A stretch of DNA of 64,000 nucleotides from Neobacillus bataviensis (GCF_019969725.1 NZ_JAHXYW010000015.1:1-64000); one strand, 5' to 3'. Shown: positions 46,421 through 56,559, counted from the first letter of the stretch. Numbers and translations: made by a program. The notes: generated by a model from the sequence alone, not told the origin.

Positions 46421-47287
46421 ATGAAAAAAATATTTTTTGAACCTTTATTAGTTTTCTTTGTAATGATTACATTCATTCTTTCAGGATGTGCAGGTGGGGA
46501 AGTTGCAGAAAAGGTCAAGTCAGAAAAAAATTCAACACCACCAGTGGTTCATAACGAAAAAGAATCTTCTTCAACTGAAGAGGTAAGTAAAAAGAATTTA
46601 CTAGCTGCCACAATCGTTAAAAATATAGATGGTGATACGGTGGAGGTCAACTTAAATGGAAAGGTCGAAAAGATCAGGATGCTTTGTGTGGATACACCGG
46701 AAACGCATCACCCTCGCCTTGGGGTACAGCCTTTTGGACCAGAGGCAGCTGCATACACGAAAAAAATCCTTTCCGTGGGAACGAAGATAGAAATAGAACC
46801 TGGCATTGGTAATGGCCGTGACAAGTATGGTCGTTTGTTAGCATATATTTATGTTAATGGAAAAATGTTTAATGAGATGCTTCTTGACCAAGGCTTTGCA
46901 CGAGTTGCCTATATTTATGCGCCAAACACAAAATATGTGGATGAATTTTATGCGATTCAAAAAGAAGCTCAAAAAAAGGGTATTGGAATTTGGTCCATAG
47001 AAAATTATGCCCAGGAAGATGGTTATCATGCTTCGAACACTCAAGGGACCAAAGAAAAGGCCCCTGCTTCGCAATCCGGCACATCAACGGAAAGTAACTT
47101 TCAAAATAATCCTAATGATGATCAGGAATCAAATCTTGGTTGTAAAGGGAAAATTAAAGGAAATGCAAATTCTTATATTTATCATGTTCCAGGTGGTTCT
47201 TACTATGCTTCCACCAACGATAATATCGTTTGGTTTTGTACTGAAAAGGAAGCTCAGGATGCTGGCTACCATAAATCAAAACGGTAG
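46421..47287 (+). CDS. Thermonuclease-family lipoprotein (YncB-like)
   Basis: 288-aa secreted lipoprotein nuclease. Signal peptide with lipobox LSGC (Cys23), a charged linker, and an SNase domain (about 60-200) with the catalytic Arg/Glu pattern in KIRMLCVDTPETHHP and DKYGRLLAYIYV. A C-terminal Cys/Gly module (about 240-288, GCKGKIKGNANSYIYHVPGG ... FCTEKEAQDAGY) is common in such nucleases. It degrades extracellular DNA or RNA with Ca2+. ATG 46421 behind AGGGGGG. B. subtilis YncB is the nearest analogue by pattern. Confidence 0.88.
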   Translation: MKKIFFEPLLVFFVMITFILSGCAGGEVAEKVKSEKNSTPPVVHNEKESSSTEEVSKKNLLAATIVKNIDGDTVEVNLNGKVEKIRMLCVDTPETHHPRLGVQPFGPEAAAYTKKILSVGTKIEIEPGIGNGRDKYGRLLAYIYVNGKMFNEMLLDQGFARVAYIYAPNTKYVDEFYAIQKEAQKKGIGIWSIENYAQEDGYHASNTQGTKEKAPASQSGTSTESNFQNNPNDDQESNLGCKGKIKGNANSYIYHVPGGSYYASTNDNIVWFCTEKEAQDAGYHKSKR

Positions 47288-47309
47288 GATAATAAATTTT
47301 ATAAAGGAG

Positions 47310-47346
47310 CAGTGAGCAATGTTAGAAAAGCTCACTGTTTTTTTTG
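47310..47346 (+). terminator. Terminator of the nuclease gene
   Basis: CAGTGAGC...GCTCACTG stem and eight T's. Confidence 0.88.
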
Positions 47347-47428
47347 TTTTTTTATGATATTAAAATAGCTAAGATTTGATGATTATCATATAATATATGA
47401 AATATATGCAACGATAGGGGGAGAGCAC

Positions 47429-47947
47429 ATGCGAGACGTAAAATTAATAAATATCTTTGAACATCATATTGCACAAAAATATTTAAATCGCTCTGGACTT
47501 GCTCATGCGATTGCAGTCGCGTATCATGCATTTCACTTAGGGAGAGAGCAAAAGCTTGATGTGGATATTGCGTCTAAAGCAGGACTTCTTCACGATATGG
47601 GGCACTATACATGGTATAAAAACGGAAAATGGGATTATGAATTGTACAAGCAGAATGATATACACGCCATAAAAGGAGCAGAACGTGCCCATAAGCTGTT
47701 AATTCGTCTTGGTGAAAATCCAATTAAGGCAAAAACAATTGCTTTGGCCATTTTATTTCATACAGATTCATTTTTGCCTTCGAATGACATAGTACGGACA
47801 CCTTTACAGCAAATCGTAAAATGGGCAGATGAAAAGGATGAAGAAGAAGGCGGGATGCATCATTACCGAACAATTGATTATGAGAGAGCAAAACAAAGTA
47901 TCATTCGCCTTGATCAATGGATAGATGCGGAGATCTCTGAGAAATAA
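47429..47947 (+). CDS. HD-domain phosphohydrolase
   Basis: 172-aa HD-superfamily protein. His ligands are visible in SGLAHAIAVAYHAF, the HD pair in GLLHDMGHYTWY, and a later His/Asp in FHTDSF and VKWADEKDEEEGG. Likely a metal-dependent phosphohydrolase on a nucleotide; substrate unknown. ATG 47429 behind AGGGGGAG. Monocistronic, with its own terminator. Confidence 0.85.
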   Translation: MRDVKLINIFEHHIAQKYLNRSGLAHAIAVAYHAFHLGREQKLDVDIASKAGLLHDMGHYTWYKNGKWDYELYKQNDIHAIKGAERAHKLLIRLGENPIKAKTIALAILFHTDSFLPSNDIVRTPLQQIVKWADEKDEEEGGMHHYRTIDYERAKQSIIRLDQWIDAEISEK

Positions 47948-47949
47948 AG

Positions 47950-47990
47950 GATAACAGCTGTGTAATTACTTACACAGCTGTTATTTATTT
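47950..47990 (+). terminator. Terminator of the HD gene
   Basis: ATAACAGCTGTGTAA / TTACACAGCTGTTAT stem. Confidence 0.9.
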
Positions 47991-48106
47991 TACAGTAAAA
48001 TATTGAGATAATTACCAAAATCGTGTAAAATTTCACTATAGTGGCAAATGCGATTACATTAAACTATAAAAATACATACCCAGTATTGTTCGTTAGGGGG
48101 ATAAAG

Positions 48107-51100
48107 ATGGAGCCTAATAGCAGGGAAGAGAAAAGAAGAATCTTCAGGCAGGAGCTCTTCACTTTAAGGGAGGAAGGATACTTAACAAAGAATATCGTAG
48201 AAATTGTCGCGAAAGCACATAATCAGTTTCATTTGGATTTAATCGGGGAAGAGGCAATCCAAATGCCAACTGAAAAGAAAATACTGATAAATAAAAAAAC
48301 GGATCCGCCTAAACCTCAAAAAGTAAAAAAGACACTTTCCTCCTGAAGAAATTCGTGAGAGGAATATTACGTGGTCCCTAAATATTGGGGTTATTTTCCT
48401 CTTAATAGGGGGCTTATTTGTAGCGACAAGTAATTGGGAATCAATGACAAGTGTGATGAAAAGCGGTTCTATTGCTATTGTTTCGTTATTATTTTACGGA
48501 ATTGCCCTGCTTGCAGCTAAAGTGTTGAAAATTGATAAAACAGCGTTTGCCTTTACAGTGTTAGGCAGTTTGTTTTTACCTATTTTTATTTTGTCACTAG
48601 GATGGTTTGGTCTTTTAGGAACTTATTTATCGATTAGCGGTGAAGGAAAATATGTCCTAGGTATGCTGGGAAGTTTACTTCCGCTCATCGTTTATACAAC
48701 ATTTGCTAGTAAGTTGAAATCTAGATTATTTGTTTGGTTTTCTTATGTAACAGTCACTGCCGGGGCAGCTTTTTTAGCAGCTTCATTGAAGCTTAGTGTC
48801 GATTTCTTTTATCTCGGTATGATGCTTTTTAATGCCGTCATAATTATCATATACCAAAGATTAAAAGCTAATGAAGCATATAAATTATTTACAAAAGAAT
48901 TTGTTCCATATGTACAAGTCAATCTCGTTCTTTGTACACTTTTTATGCTGTTTTTATATGATAATGAAGTATTATACAGCTTCAATCTTCTCCTAACAGC
49001 CATCATATATTTGTCTATGATGTTTGTCAGCGGGAGAAAAGAATATCATTTTATTTTTAGTATCATGATTGTATATGGGTCCTATCAGTTGATTGAGCAT
49101 AGTTTCCTTGATTATTTTGGGTCGGTAATCTATGCAATGGTTGGCTTTGTAATCGTGTTTGTGCCAAAGGCACTTGGCGGGAAATTCGCTCTGGATAAAG
49201 TCTTTCAATATACAAGTGCAATTATCTCAGGTTTCACCTTTATCTACATTAGCCTTGAAGGAATCTTACTGCGTGCGGGCAATCCATCCATTGTGTTAAT
49301 GCTGGCTTATATAGTTATAGCTGGTAATTTTCTCTATTTATCCCATACCAGTAATATGCATTTATTCCCTTATTTAAGTGCTGTTTTTACAGCATCAAGT
49401 CTCTATGAAGCGATCGCGATGCTCGCTAAACCTATTCAAATGAGTATTTCTTTATCAGTTTTTATAACAGGTTTTATTCTGTTTCTCGTTTTTGGAATTG
49501 TTGTTTCAAATAAAATTATTAAAATCATTCAGAACAGTTCAAAGGATATTGGATTGGGGCTTATGGCCTTGGCCATAGTGGCAGCCCTTGTTTTCTTCAA
49601 GTGGTGGGAGCTGGGAGTCATGCTTCTGCTTGTTACAGTCATTTCCTTTTTAGTCATTAAAAAGGAAAAAAGGCGCTACTATAAAGATGCAGCCTTTTGG
49701 GTTTTGCCCATATCATTTGGTCTTGCCGCGCTGGCATTTGGTGAAGAAATCAATTCAAACTCTCCAATTTACTATGCTGAATACGGATATGCTGTAAACT
49801 TTGCAGCTGGTGCTTTCCTTGTTTTAGTATCAAGCTTTGCTTGGAGAAGAGCTGCTGAAAAAGAGTTAGAACGAATATCTTTGTATATTTCGCAAGGATT
49901 TTACACTATTAGTATTGCCTGTGCCATTTTTTGCCCAATTAATGTTCTTTGGGTTCAGCCGTTTGTTTTCTTAATTGGTATTGGTATGTATTATTATTTG
50001 TATAAAAAAGTTGGAACAAAATGGGTTCCCTATCTTATTTGCTCTGTAACCTTTCTAACTTACTTTTCCATCGTAAATGCAGTTTCTCAAAAGATCCATT
50101 TAAATCAAACAGCTAATTCTTTAATGGCTGCAACAAGTGTAGTTATTCTCCTTTTAATCGCTTTAATCAGTCGTAAATCGGATAAGAAATTATTCAATGC
50201 TTTTGCTTGGACAGGACACGTCATATTTCCATTTGCTCTTGCCTTTACCTGGTTTTCCTATAACTTTGAATCCATTTATAGTTTTATCACGGCATTAGTA
50301 GTATACGGGCTAAGTACAAAATATGCTATTAAAGAATGGAAGATTAAGGTATTTCTATATGGAAGTTTTACAACACTTTTCGTTACGGTATCCTTGGCAA
50401 TGGATGAAATCCTTGTCCAATATTTTGGAAATTACGAATTCCCGATCACCAGCTGTCTCATTATAATATTTTCACTGGTGGTTAATAAGGCGATGCAACG
50501 AAGAACATCCTATTATTTAGTGCTATTTTCGATCGTTGGAATAGGTTTGATGATCATGAATTATCCATTTACATGGGTTCCATATATTATTACATGCCTA
50601 TATGCATATGGAACTGTATTTTATTTGCATAAAATTAAATGGAGTCTCATTGGGATCATTCCATTATTCTTGGCATTTTTAGTCACTGCAGAAATCTCTT
50701 ATGTAAGTGACATGAATGAAGTTGAAAAAATGCTTTTAACTGGCGGAATGGGAATTGTATTGTCTATACTCGGCCAATTCAAGTACAAAATGCTGTTGGA
50801 AAGCGGAAAAAAACTGCAGGATATAAAAATTGATGATTTTACTATCATTTCTTTCTTGTATTTTTGGTTGATGTACTTTTTTGAAAATGAAGCTTTGTGG
50901 AGTCATGCGATTCCGGGTGTACTCATCGCAGCCTCAATATGGATGCAAAGGAAAAGAGTGCCCGAAAATATTTCTGTATTTATGTCGATCCTTGGTGAGG
51001 CCTATTTATTACAACCGTACTATTCGATCATTCATGAACTCAATATCCCAGCACTTTGGGAGCGGGAGGTAGAAGTTCTTTCATTTATTTTGCTGGTGAT

Positions 51101-51515
51101 TTTCAGCCGTTTCCTTTTAAAAGGCAGATATTCGGAAATTACTAAAGCGATTCAATGGGGAGTCTTAATTATTGTTGCTCTCCTTTTAATTCAGGATGGG
51201 TTAGCAAGCAGTACGATATATGATGCGATAATTTTAGGTTCCCTTTCGTTATTATCGATGATATCAGGAATGTTCTTACAAATTAAGTCTTACTTTTTTA
51301 CGGGTGCCGGAGTATTACTTTTAAATGTATTCCTGCAAACACGTCCTTACTGGGGCAATATGCCATGGTGGTTTTACCTATTAATTGCTGGCATAGTCTT
51401 AATTTCTATTGCAAGCTTTAATGAATGGCATAAACAAAAAGTATTAAAAGGGGAAAAAACGTTTATTTCGAGCTTAAAGGAGAAGGTAATTGATAGAATC
51501 AAACAATGGGACTAA
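48107..51515 (+). pseudogene. Large polytopic membrane protein (SCP-like/DUF2157-type layout), split by a 1-nt frameshift
   Basis: A short cytosolic N-terminal part starts at ATG 48107 behind AGGGGG and ends at a TGA at 48344-48346. The adjacent frame continues PEEIRERNITWSLN and then about 25 or more membrane helices to 51515. Ignoring one T near 48341 (CTTTCC-t-CCTGAA) gives KTLSPEEIRERN and a 1135-aa protein. The N-terminal Leu-Ser-Pro-Glu/NITWSLNxG piece followed by the first helix is typical of big Bacillus membrane proteins of unknown function. The downstream frame has no start or RBS before helix 1, so it depends on the frameshift. Function unknown. Confidence 0.75.
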
Positions 51516-51541
51516 TAATCTAAATAGTCTTGTGGTAATTT

Positions 51542-51578
51542 ATTAGCGGATAGGTTACATGCCTGTCTGCTATTATTT
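51542..51578 (+). terminator. Weak terminator of the large membrane gene
   Basis: TAGCGGATAGG / CCTGTCTGCTA hairpin with G-U pairs, then TTATTTT. Confidence 0.6.
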
Positions 51579-51587
51579 TGGTGTTTT

Positions 51588-51601
51588 TGACCAATCAGTC
51601 A
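51588..51601 (+). promoter_or_regulatory. TetR-type operator 1 before swrC
   Basis: TGACCAATCAGTCA, an interrupted inverted repeat (TGAC/GTCA) that differs by one base from the second site downstream of the promoter. Confidence 0.6.
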
Positions 51602-51623
51602 TAGCAATACCTATAATTTGTCG

Positions 51624-51652
51624 TTGACCTAATTACTCATTTCATATATAGT
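51624..51652 (+). promoter_or_regulatory. swrC promoter
   Basis: TTGACC (51624-51629), exact 17-nt spacer, TATAGT (51647-51652). Confidence 0.75.
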
Positions 51653-51664
51653 AGGAATTATAAA

Positions 51665-51678
51665 TGACCAGTCAGTCA
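51665..51678 (+). promoter_or_regulatory. TetR-type operator 2 before swrC
   Basis: TGACCAGTCAGTCA lies at about +7 to +20 from the predicted start of transcription, so a bound repressor would block RNA polymerase. No TetR gene is adjacent in this window. Confidence 0.6.
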
Positions 51679-51714
51679 TCAGTTGTTTCTCCCAAAATAG
51701 AAAGGACAAAAAAA

Positions 51715-54700
51715 ATGAATCGAATTATTAATTTTTCGCTAAAAAACAAGTTTGCTATTTGGTTAATTACTTTAATTATTACGGCTGCGGGATTATATTC
51801 TGGATTAAATATGAAACTAGAGACATTACCGGATATTACAATTCCCGTTGTGACTGTTACTACCGTTTATCCGGGTGCAGCTCCTGAACAAGTGGCAGAA
51901 AAAATTTCGGAACCGATTGAACAGCGCCTTAAAAACCTAAATAGTGTAAAAACGGTCAGCTCCAACTCCTTCCAAAATGCTTCGGCGATCCAAATTGAAT
52001 ATGCCTACGAAAAGGATATGGAAGAAGCGAAACGAGAGGTAGAGGAAGCCTTGGCAGATGTTACCCTTCCAGAGGGAGCGGTGAAACCTGAAATCTCCCG
52101 GATTAGCTTTAATGCTTTTCCGATTCTCGCTTTAAGTGTCTCCAATGAGGATAAATCCTTGGATCAATTGACAAATGACGTGGAAAAGCAAATCCTCCCG
52201 GCCTTGGAAGGGTTAAATGGTGTTTCATCTGTAAAAATTGCCGGTCAGGAAGTCAAAGAAATTCAATTAACCTTTAAGGAAGATAAGCTAAAACAATATG
52301 GACTAAATAATGATACCGTTCAAAACGTAATCAAAGGGTCAGATGTCACCTTCCCATTAGGCTTATATACCTTTAAAGATACTGAAAAATCAGTAGTGGT
52401 GGAAGGAAACATTAAATCGCTGAATGATCTTAAGGAAATGAAAATCCCAGTTGTTCCCGCACAGTCTCAAGGTTCGACAACTAGTTTCCTAGGGCAGTCT
52501 GGGGCGGCACAGGGGACACAAAGCTCAGCAGGTCAGCAGTTTGGACAAGGTAATACAGGTTCATTCAAACAGGCACCACAATTACCGACCATCATGCTTA
52601 ATGATATAGCAGATATTAAAGAGGTAGGACGTGCTGAGTCAATTTCTCGGACAAATGGCAAAGAAGCAATTGGAATTCAAATTATTAAGGCAGCGGATGC
52701 GAATACCGTTGAGGTTGCTAATGAGGTAAAAGCAGAAATTAAGAAATTCGAGAAAAAAATGAAGGGCTCCGAATTCGAGACAACTTTTGACCAAGGAAAA
52801 CCGATCGAAGAGTCCGTTAGCACGATGCTTAATAAAGCATTGTTTGGAGCATTATTTGCTGTAGTCATTATCATGTTGTTTTTAAGAAGCTTTAAATCAA
52901 CACTGATTTCGATCATTTCAATCCCGTTATCGCTTTTAATTGCCATTCTGTTATTAAACCAAATGGATATTACCTTGAATGTCATGACCTTAGGAGCCAT
53001 GACAGTCGCGATTGGCCGTGTCATTGATGACTCCATCGTCGTGATTGAAAATATTTACCGGAGGATGTCATTAACGGGTGAGGAACTAAAAGGAAAAAAT
53101 CTCATTCGCTCTGCGACGAAGGAAATGTTTATTCCAATTATGTCCTCTACAATTGTAACGATTGCTGTTTTCTTACCATTAGGATTAGTAAAGGGACAAA
53201 TTGGAGAATTATTTCTTCCATTTGCGCTAACCATTGTGTTTGCATTATTGGCATCCCTGCTTGTAGCAATTACAATCGTTCCAATGATGGCACATACGAT
53301 GTTCAAAAAGGGAATTGACCGAAAGCACCATCATGACGATGAGAAAACTGGAAAACTAGCTCAGGTATATAAACGGATATTAAACTGGTCCCTTAATCAT
53401 AAAATCATTACTATTAGTTTGGCTATCCTTTTGTTAGCGGGAAGTTTTGCCTTAGTGCCATTAATTGGCGTAAGCTTTATTCCCTCTGACGAAGAAAAAA
53501 TGGTTGTGGCTACCTATAAGCCTGACCCTGGCCAAACACAGGATGAAGTTACAAAGATTGCCAATGAGGCAGAGGATTATTTTCAGGACCGTAAGGGGGT
53601 AGAACTTGTCCAATATACAGTTGGCGGGGAAAACCCAATGAATCCAGGGGCATCAAATCAAGCGATGTTTTTCGTAAAATACGAAAAGGATACGGAAAAC
53701 TTTGATAAAGAAAAGGATTTAGTTATTAAAGAACTGCAAAAAAACACTGGTAAAGGTGAATGGGGAACACAAGACTTTTCTGGCGGTGGTTCAAGCAATG
53801 GCCTAACCTACTTTGTATATGGTGAGAAGCTGTCAGATATCGAACCGACAGTTAGAAAAATCGAAAATATAATGAAGGATAATAAATCGCTTCGAAATGT
53901 AGATACAAGCATGTCCAAAACGTATGACGAATACACATTAACGGCTGATCAGGAGAAGCTGAGTAAGCTTGGATTAACAGCTGCACAGATAGGGATGGAG
54001 TTATCACAAAACCGTTCCCGCCCTGTTATTACAACCATTCAAAAAGACGGCAAAGAATTAAATGTTTATCTGGAAGTTCCGAAACAAGAATATACGACTG
54101 TGAATGATTTGACTAATAAAACGATAAAATCAGCCATAGGCCAAGAAGTACAGATTGCAGATTTGGTGCAGATAAACGAAGGTAAAACATCTGATACGGT
54201 TACAAGAAGAAATGGTGAAATTTATGTTTCTGTCAGCGGTGAAATTACTAAAAAGAATATCGCTAAAACTTCTGCTGCTATTCAAAAGAAAGTAGATAAA
54301 ATATCTGTACCTGCAAATGTCACAGTGAAAACAGGTGGAGTAACTGAAGATATTAAAGAATCGTTTACACAATTAGGGATAGCGATGCTTGCTGCGATTG
54401 CGATTGTATACTTAATTTTGGTTATTACGTTCGGTGGAGCACTAGCACCATTTGCCATCCTGTTTTCGTTACCATTCAGCATAATCGGGGGCTTAGTTGG
54501 ATTATTAATTGCGGGGGAAACCATCAGCATTTCAGCGATGATTGGAGCTTTGATGTTAATTGGTATTGTAGTTACAAATGCCATTGTCCTGATTGATCGT
54601 GTTTTAAACAATGAAAAAGAAGGATACAGCACAAGAGAAGCATTACTAGAAGCAGGGGCAACAAGACTTCGTCCAATTCTAATGACAGCAATCGCCACTA

Positions 54701-54879
54701 TCGGCGCGCTTATTCCATTAGCTTTAGGAATTGAGGGCAGCGGCGTTATATCCCGGGGATTGGGGGTTACTGTAATTGGTGGTTTAACGAGTTCAACCCT
54801 TTTGACCCTTGTGATTGTGCCAATCGTATATGAGGGATTAAGAAAAAAGAAAAAAATGGGTGTTGAAGCGGAACAATAG
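51715..54879 (+). CDS. swrC: RND-family efflux pump, SwrC-like
   Basis: 1054-aa RND transporter of the AcrB/HAE type with 12 helices and two large extracellular loops. It has the TM4 proton-relay Asp pair in AIGRVIDDSIVVIENIYRRM and PEQVAEKISEPIEQRLKNL near the N-terminus. In B. subtilis SwrC (YerP) confers resistance to surfactin and aids swarming. ATG 51715 behind AAAGGA; an upstream ATG at 51664 overlaps the operator and has no RBS. The two TGAC...GTCA operators predict induction by a ligand of a TetR-family repressor located elsewhere. Confidence 0.92.
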   Translation: MNRIINFSLKNKFAIWLITLIITAAGLYSGLNMKLETLPDITIPVVTVTTVYPGAAPEQVAEKISEPIEQRLKNLNSVKTVSSNSFQNASAIQIEYAYEKDMEEAKREVEEALADVTLPEGAVKPEISRISFNAFPILALSVSNEDKSLDQLTNDVEKQILPALEGLNGVSSVKIAGQEVKEIQLTFKEDKLKQYGLNNDTVQNVIKGSDVTFPLGLYTFKDTEKSVVVEGNIKSLNDLKEMKIPVVPAQSQGSTTSFLGQSGAAQGTQSSAGQQFGQGNTGSFKQAPQLPTIMLNDIADIKEVGRAESISRTNGKEAIGIQIIKAADANTVEVANEVKAEIKKFEKKMKGSEFETTFDQGKPIEESVSTMLNKALFGALFAVVIIMLFLRSFKSTLISIISIPLSLLIAILLLNQMDITLNVMTLGAMTVAIGRVIDDSIVVIENIYRRMSLTGEELKGKNLIRSATKEMFIPIMSSTIVTIAVFLPLGLVKGQIGELFLPFALTIVFALLASLLVAITIVPMMAHTMFKKGIDRKHHHDDEKTGKLAQVYKRILNWSLNHKIITISLAILLLAGSFALVPLIGVSFIPSDEEKMVVATYKPDPGQTQDEVTKIANEAEDYFQDRKGVELVQYTVGGENPMNPGASNQAMFFVKYEKDTENFDKEKDLVIKELQKNTGKGEWGTQDFSGGGSSNGLTYFVYGEKLSDIEPTVRKIENIMKDNKSLRNVDTSMSKTYDEYTLTADQEKLSKLGLTAAQIGMELSQNRSRPVITTIQKDGKELNVYLEVPKQEYTTVNDLTNKTIKSAIGQEVQIADLVQINEGKTSDTVTRRNGEIYVSVSGEITKKNIAKTSAAIQKKVDKISVPANVTVKTGGVTEDIKESFTQLGIAMLAAIAIVYLILVITFGGALAPFAILFSLPFSIIGGLVGLLIAGETISISAMIGALMLIGIVVTNAIVLIDRVLNNEKEGYSTREALLEAGATRLRPILMTAIATIGALIPLALGIEGSGVISRGLGVTVIGGLTSSTLLTLVIVPIVYEGLRKKKKMGVEAEQ

Positions 54880-54886
54880 GATTATA

Positions 54887-54915
54887 TTGAAAAATAACTT
54901 AATGTTTGTTACAAT
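54887..54915 (+). promoter_or_regulatory. Promoter of the CPA2 antiporter leader
   Basis: TTGAAA (54887-54892), exact 17-nt spacer, TACAAT (54910-54915), directly after the swrC stop. Confidence 0.7.
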
Positions 54916-54946
54916 AGTAATAACTTAATAATCGTTTTTTTGGAGG

Positions 54947-54996
54947 AGTCTGTCACCAAGGGGTTTTTATGTCCTTTGGTTGACAGGCTTTTTTGT
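54947..54996 (+). terminator. First hairpin: terminator or attenuator in the CPA2 leader
   Basis: CTGTCA-CCAAGG / CCTTTGG-t-TGACAG stem with GGCTTTTTT tail. It lies about 25 nt after the predicted start of transcription. Confidence 0.75.
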
Positions 54997-55004
54997 ATCA
55001 AATT

Positions 55005-55042
55005 AGGGTCTGTTATTCAATAACAGGCCCTTTTTATTTTTT
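55005..55042 (+). terminator. Second hairpin: terminator just before the CPA2 gene
   Basis: GGGTCTGTTATT / AATAACAGGCCC hairpin (G-U allowed) with TTTTTATTTTTT. It ends about 20 nt before the start codon, so it can only be functional if read-through is regulated or if it serves swrC. Confidence 0.75.
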
Positions 55043-55063
55043 ATAGAAAGAAAGGTGATGGGG

Positions 55064-56224
55064 ATGAATTTAATTTTTGAGTTGGCGATTATTTTACTTG
55101 CATCTAAGGTTGCTGGCGATATTAGTGTTAAACTAGGGCAGCCCTCGGTATTAGGGAAGCTTTTGATTGGAATAATACTCGGACCCGCAGTATTAGGTGT
55201 CGTTTCAGAAACGGCCACTCTAGAGGAACTAAGTCAAATTGGTGTAATTTTACTAATGTTTATTGCTGGAATGGAAACGGACCTAGACGAATTTAAACGA
55301 AGTGGCAAAGCTTCATCACTTGTAGGAATTAACGGAATTATTGTCCCTTTAGGAATAGGGTATCTAGCTGGTTACCTAATGAACATGTCAACCATCGAAG
55401 CTTTATTTTTAGGGTTATTGCTTTCGGCCACAAGCGTAAGTATTTCCGTTCAAGCACTTAAAGAACTAAATAAAATGCAGTCAAAAGAAGGAACTGCGAT
55501 TTTAGGTGCAGCCGTAATAGACGATGTTCTTGTGATCCTTGCTTTAGCCTTTTTAATGAGTATGGCTGGCGGTGAGGTAAATCTAAGCATGATTGTTTTG
55601 AAAAAGGTCCTCTTTTTTGGAGGTGCTATTTTAATAGCTTGGAAGGTTGTACCTTGGGTTTTAAAAAAGTTTGCGCCACTAAAGGTGACGGAATCACTTA
55701 TTTCAGCAGGGTTAATTATCTGCTTTCTTTATGCCTATGTGGCTGAATTAGCGGGAGTAGCGGCAATTATAGGAGCCTACATTGCTGGAACTGCTATTAG
55801 CTTAACAGATTACAAGCGGGAGATATTTGAAAAGGTTGAAACTATTGGTTATTCCATCTTTGTTCCTGTTTTCTTTACTTCTATTGGTGTGAAAGCAAGC
55901 TTTGAAGGTCTGTTAGAAAATTGGGGTCTGATTATTGGACTTAGTATTCTTGCAATCTTAACAAAATTAATTGGAGCGGCTCTAGGAGCTAGAATGGCCC
56001 GCTTTTCTTGGAAAAGCTCGCTGGGAATCGGCGCTGCCATGGTTTCCCGCGGTGAGGTTGCCCTAATTATTGCTTCAATTGGCTTAGAAACAAAGCTAAT
56101 CACTGAAGCATTATTTTCTATTTTAGTTATAGTCGTCCTCATTACAACTATTGTTACTCCACCGATGATGAAATTCTTTTTTAAACAGGAACGGAATAAA
56201 AAAGCCATGAAAAGTACTGCTTAA
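55064..56224 (+). CDS. Monovalent cation/proton antiporter, CPA2 family
   Basis: 386-aa, about 12-helix CPA2 antiporter (KefB/NapA/GerN type). Features are GQPSVLGKLLIGIILGPAVLG in helices 1-2, MFIAGMETDLDEF, and the ion-binding helix AVIDDVLVILALAF with two Asp. No RCK or TrkA-C domain is present. It exchanges K+ or Na+ for H+. ATG 55064, 6 nt from AAAGGTG; GTG 55055 and ATG 55058 overlap the RBS. Expression passes through a double hairpin leader. A role in germination (GerN-like) or pH homeostasis is possible. Confidence 0.88.
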   Translation: MNLIFELAIILLASKVAGDISVKLGQPSVLGKLLIGIILGPAVLGVVSETATLEELSQIGVILLMFIAGMETDLDEFKRSGKASSLVGINGIIVPLGIGYLAGYLMNMSTIEALFLGLLLSATSVSISVQALKELNKMQSKEGTAILGAAVIDDVLVILALAFLMSMAGGEVNLSMIVLKKVLFFGGAILIAWKVVPWVLKKFAPLKVTESLISAGLIICFLYAYVAELAGVAAIIGAYIAGTAISLTDYKREIFEKVETIGYSIFVPVFFTSIGVKASFEGLLENWGLIIGLSILAILTKLIGAALGARMARFSWKSSLGIGAAMVSRGEVALIIASIGLETKLITEALFSILVIVVLITTIVTPPMMKFFFKQERNKKAMKSTA

Positions 56225-56228
56225 TGAA

Positions 56229-56270
56229 GAAGACATCCAGTCAGATGATAGACTGGATGCCTTTTCTTTT
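56229..56270 (+). terminator. Terminator of the CPA2 gene
   Basis: CATCCAGTC / GACTGGATG stem and T-rich tail. Confidence 0.88.
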
Positions 56271-56430
56271 AAGCGGTAAAGAAATGTCCATCCGTCGGAA
56301 AAGTTAAAACCAATATCATACTTATCCTAAGATTCTTTTTTAGCCTTTTTTACATGCACCCCCAAAACCGGAAAAAAAAACACGAATAGTTTGGTAACTT
56401 GAAAAAACTAATTTACTTAGGAGGTTAGAT

Positions 56431-56559
56431 ATGGGAAACGTACTGATTGATATTGACAAATTACTAGAAGCTACTGCAGATCTAACATCTGGGAAGAATA
56501 GTCATAAAGGAAAACCGGTTGAGATTGATAAATTGCTTGATAACACACGTGATTGGTAA
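56431..56559 (+). CDS. Small hypothetical protein with internal repeat
   Basis: 42-aa ORF from ATG 56431 behind AGGAGG. Two related halves: VLIDIDKLLEATADLT and PVEIDKLLDNTRDW, both carrying (I/V)xIDKLL(E/D)xT. Between them is a Gly/Lys-rich loop. It is acidic, without Cys or membrane segment. Family not recognised. It is followed by a terminator, so it is likely expressed. Confidence 0.65.
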   Translation: MGNVLIDIDKLLEATADLTSGKNSHKGKPVEIDKLLDNTRDW

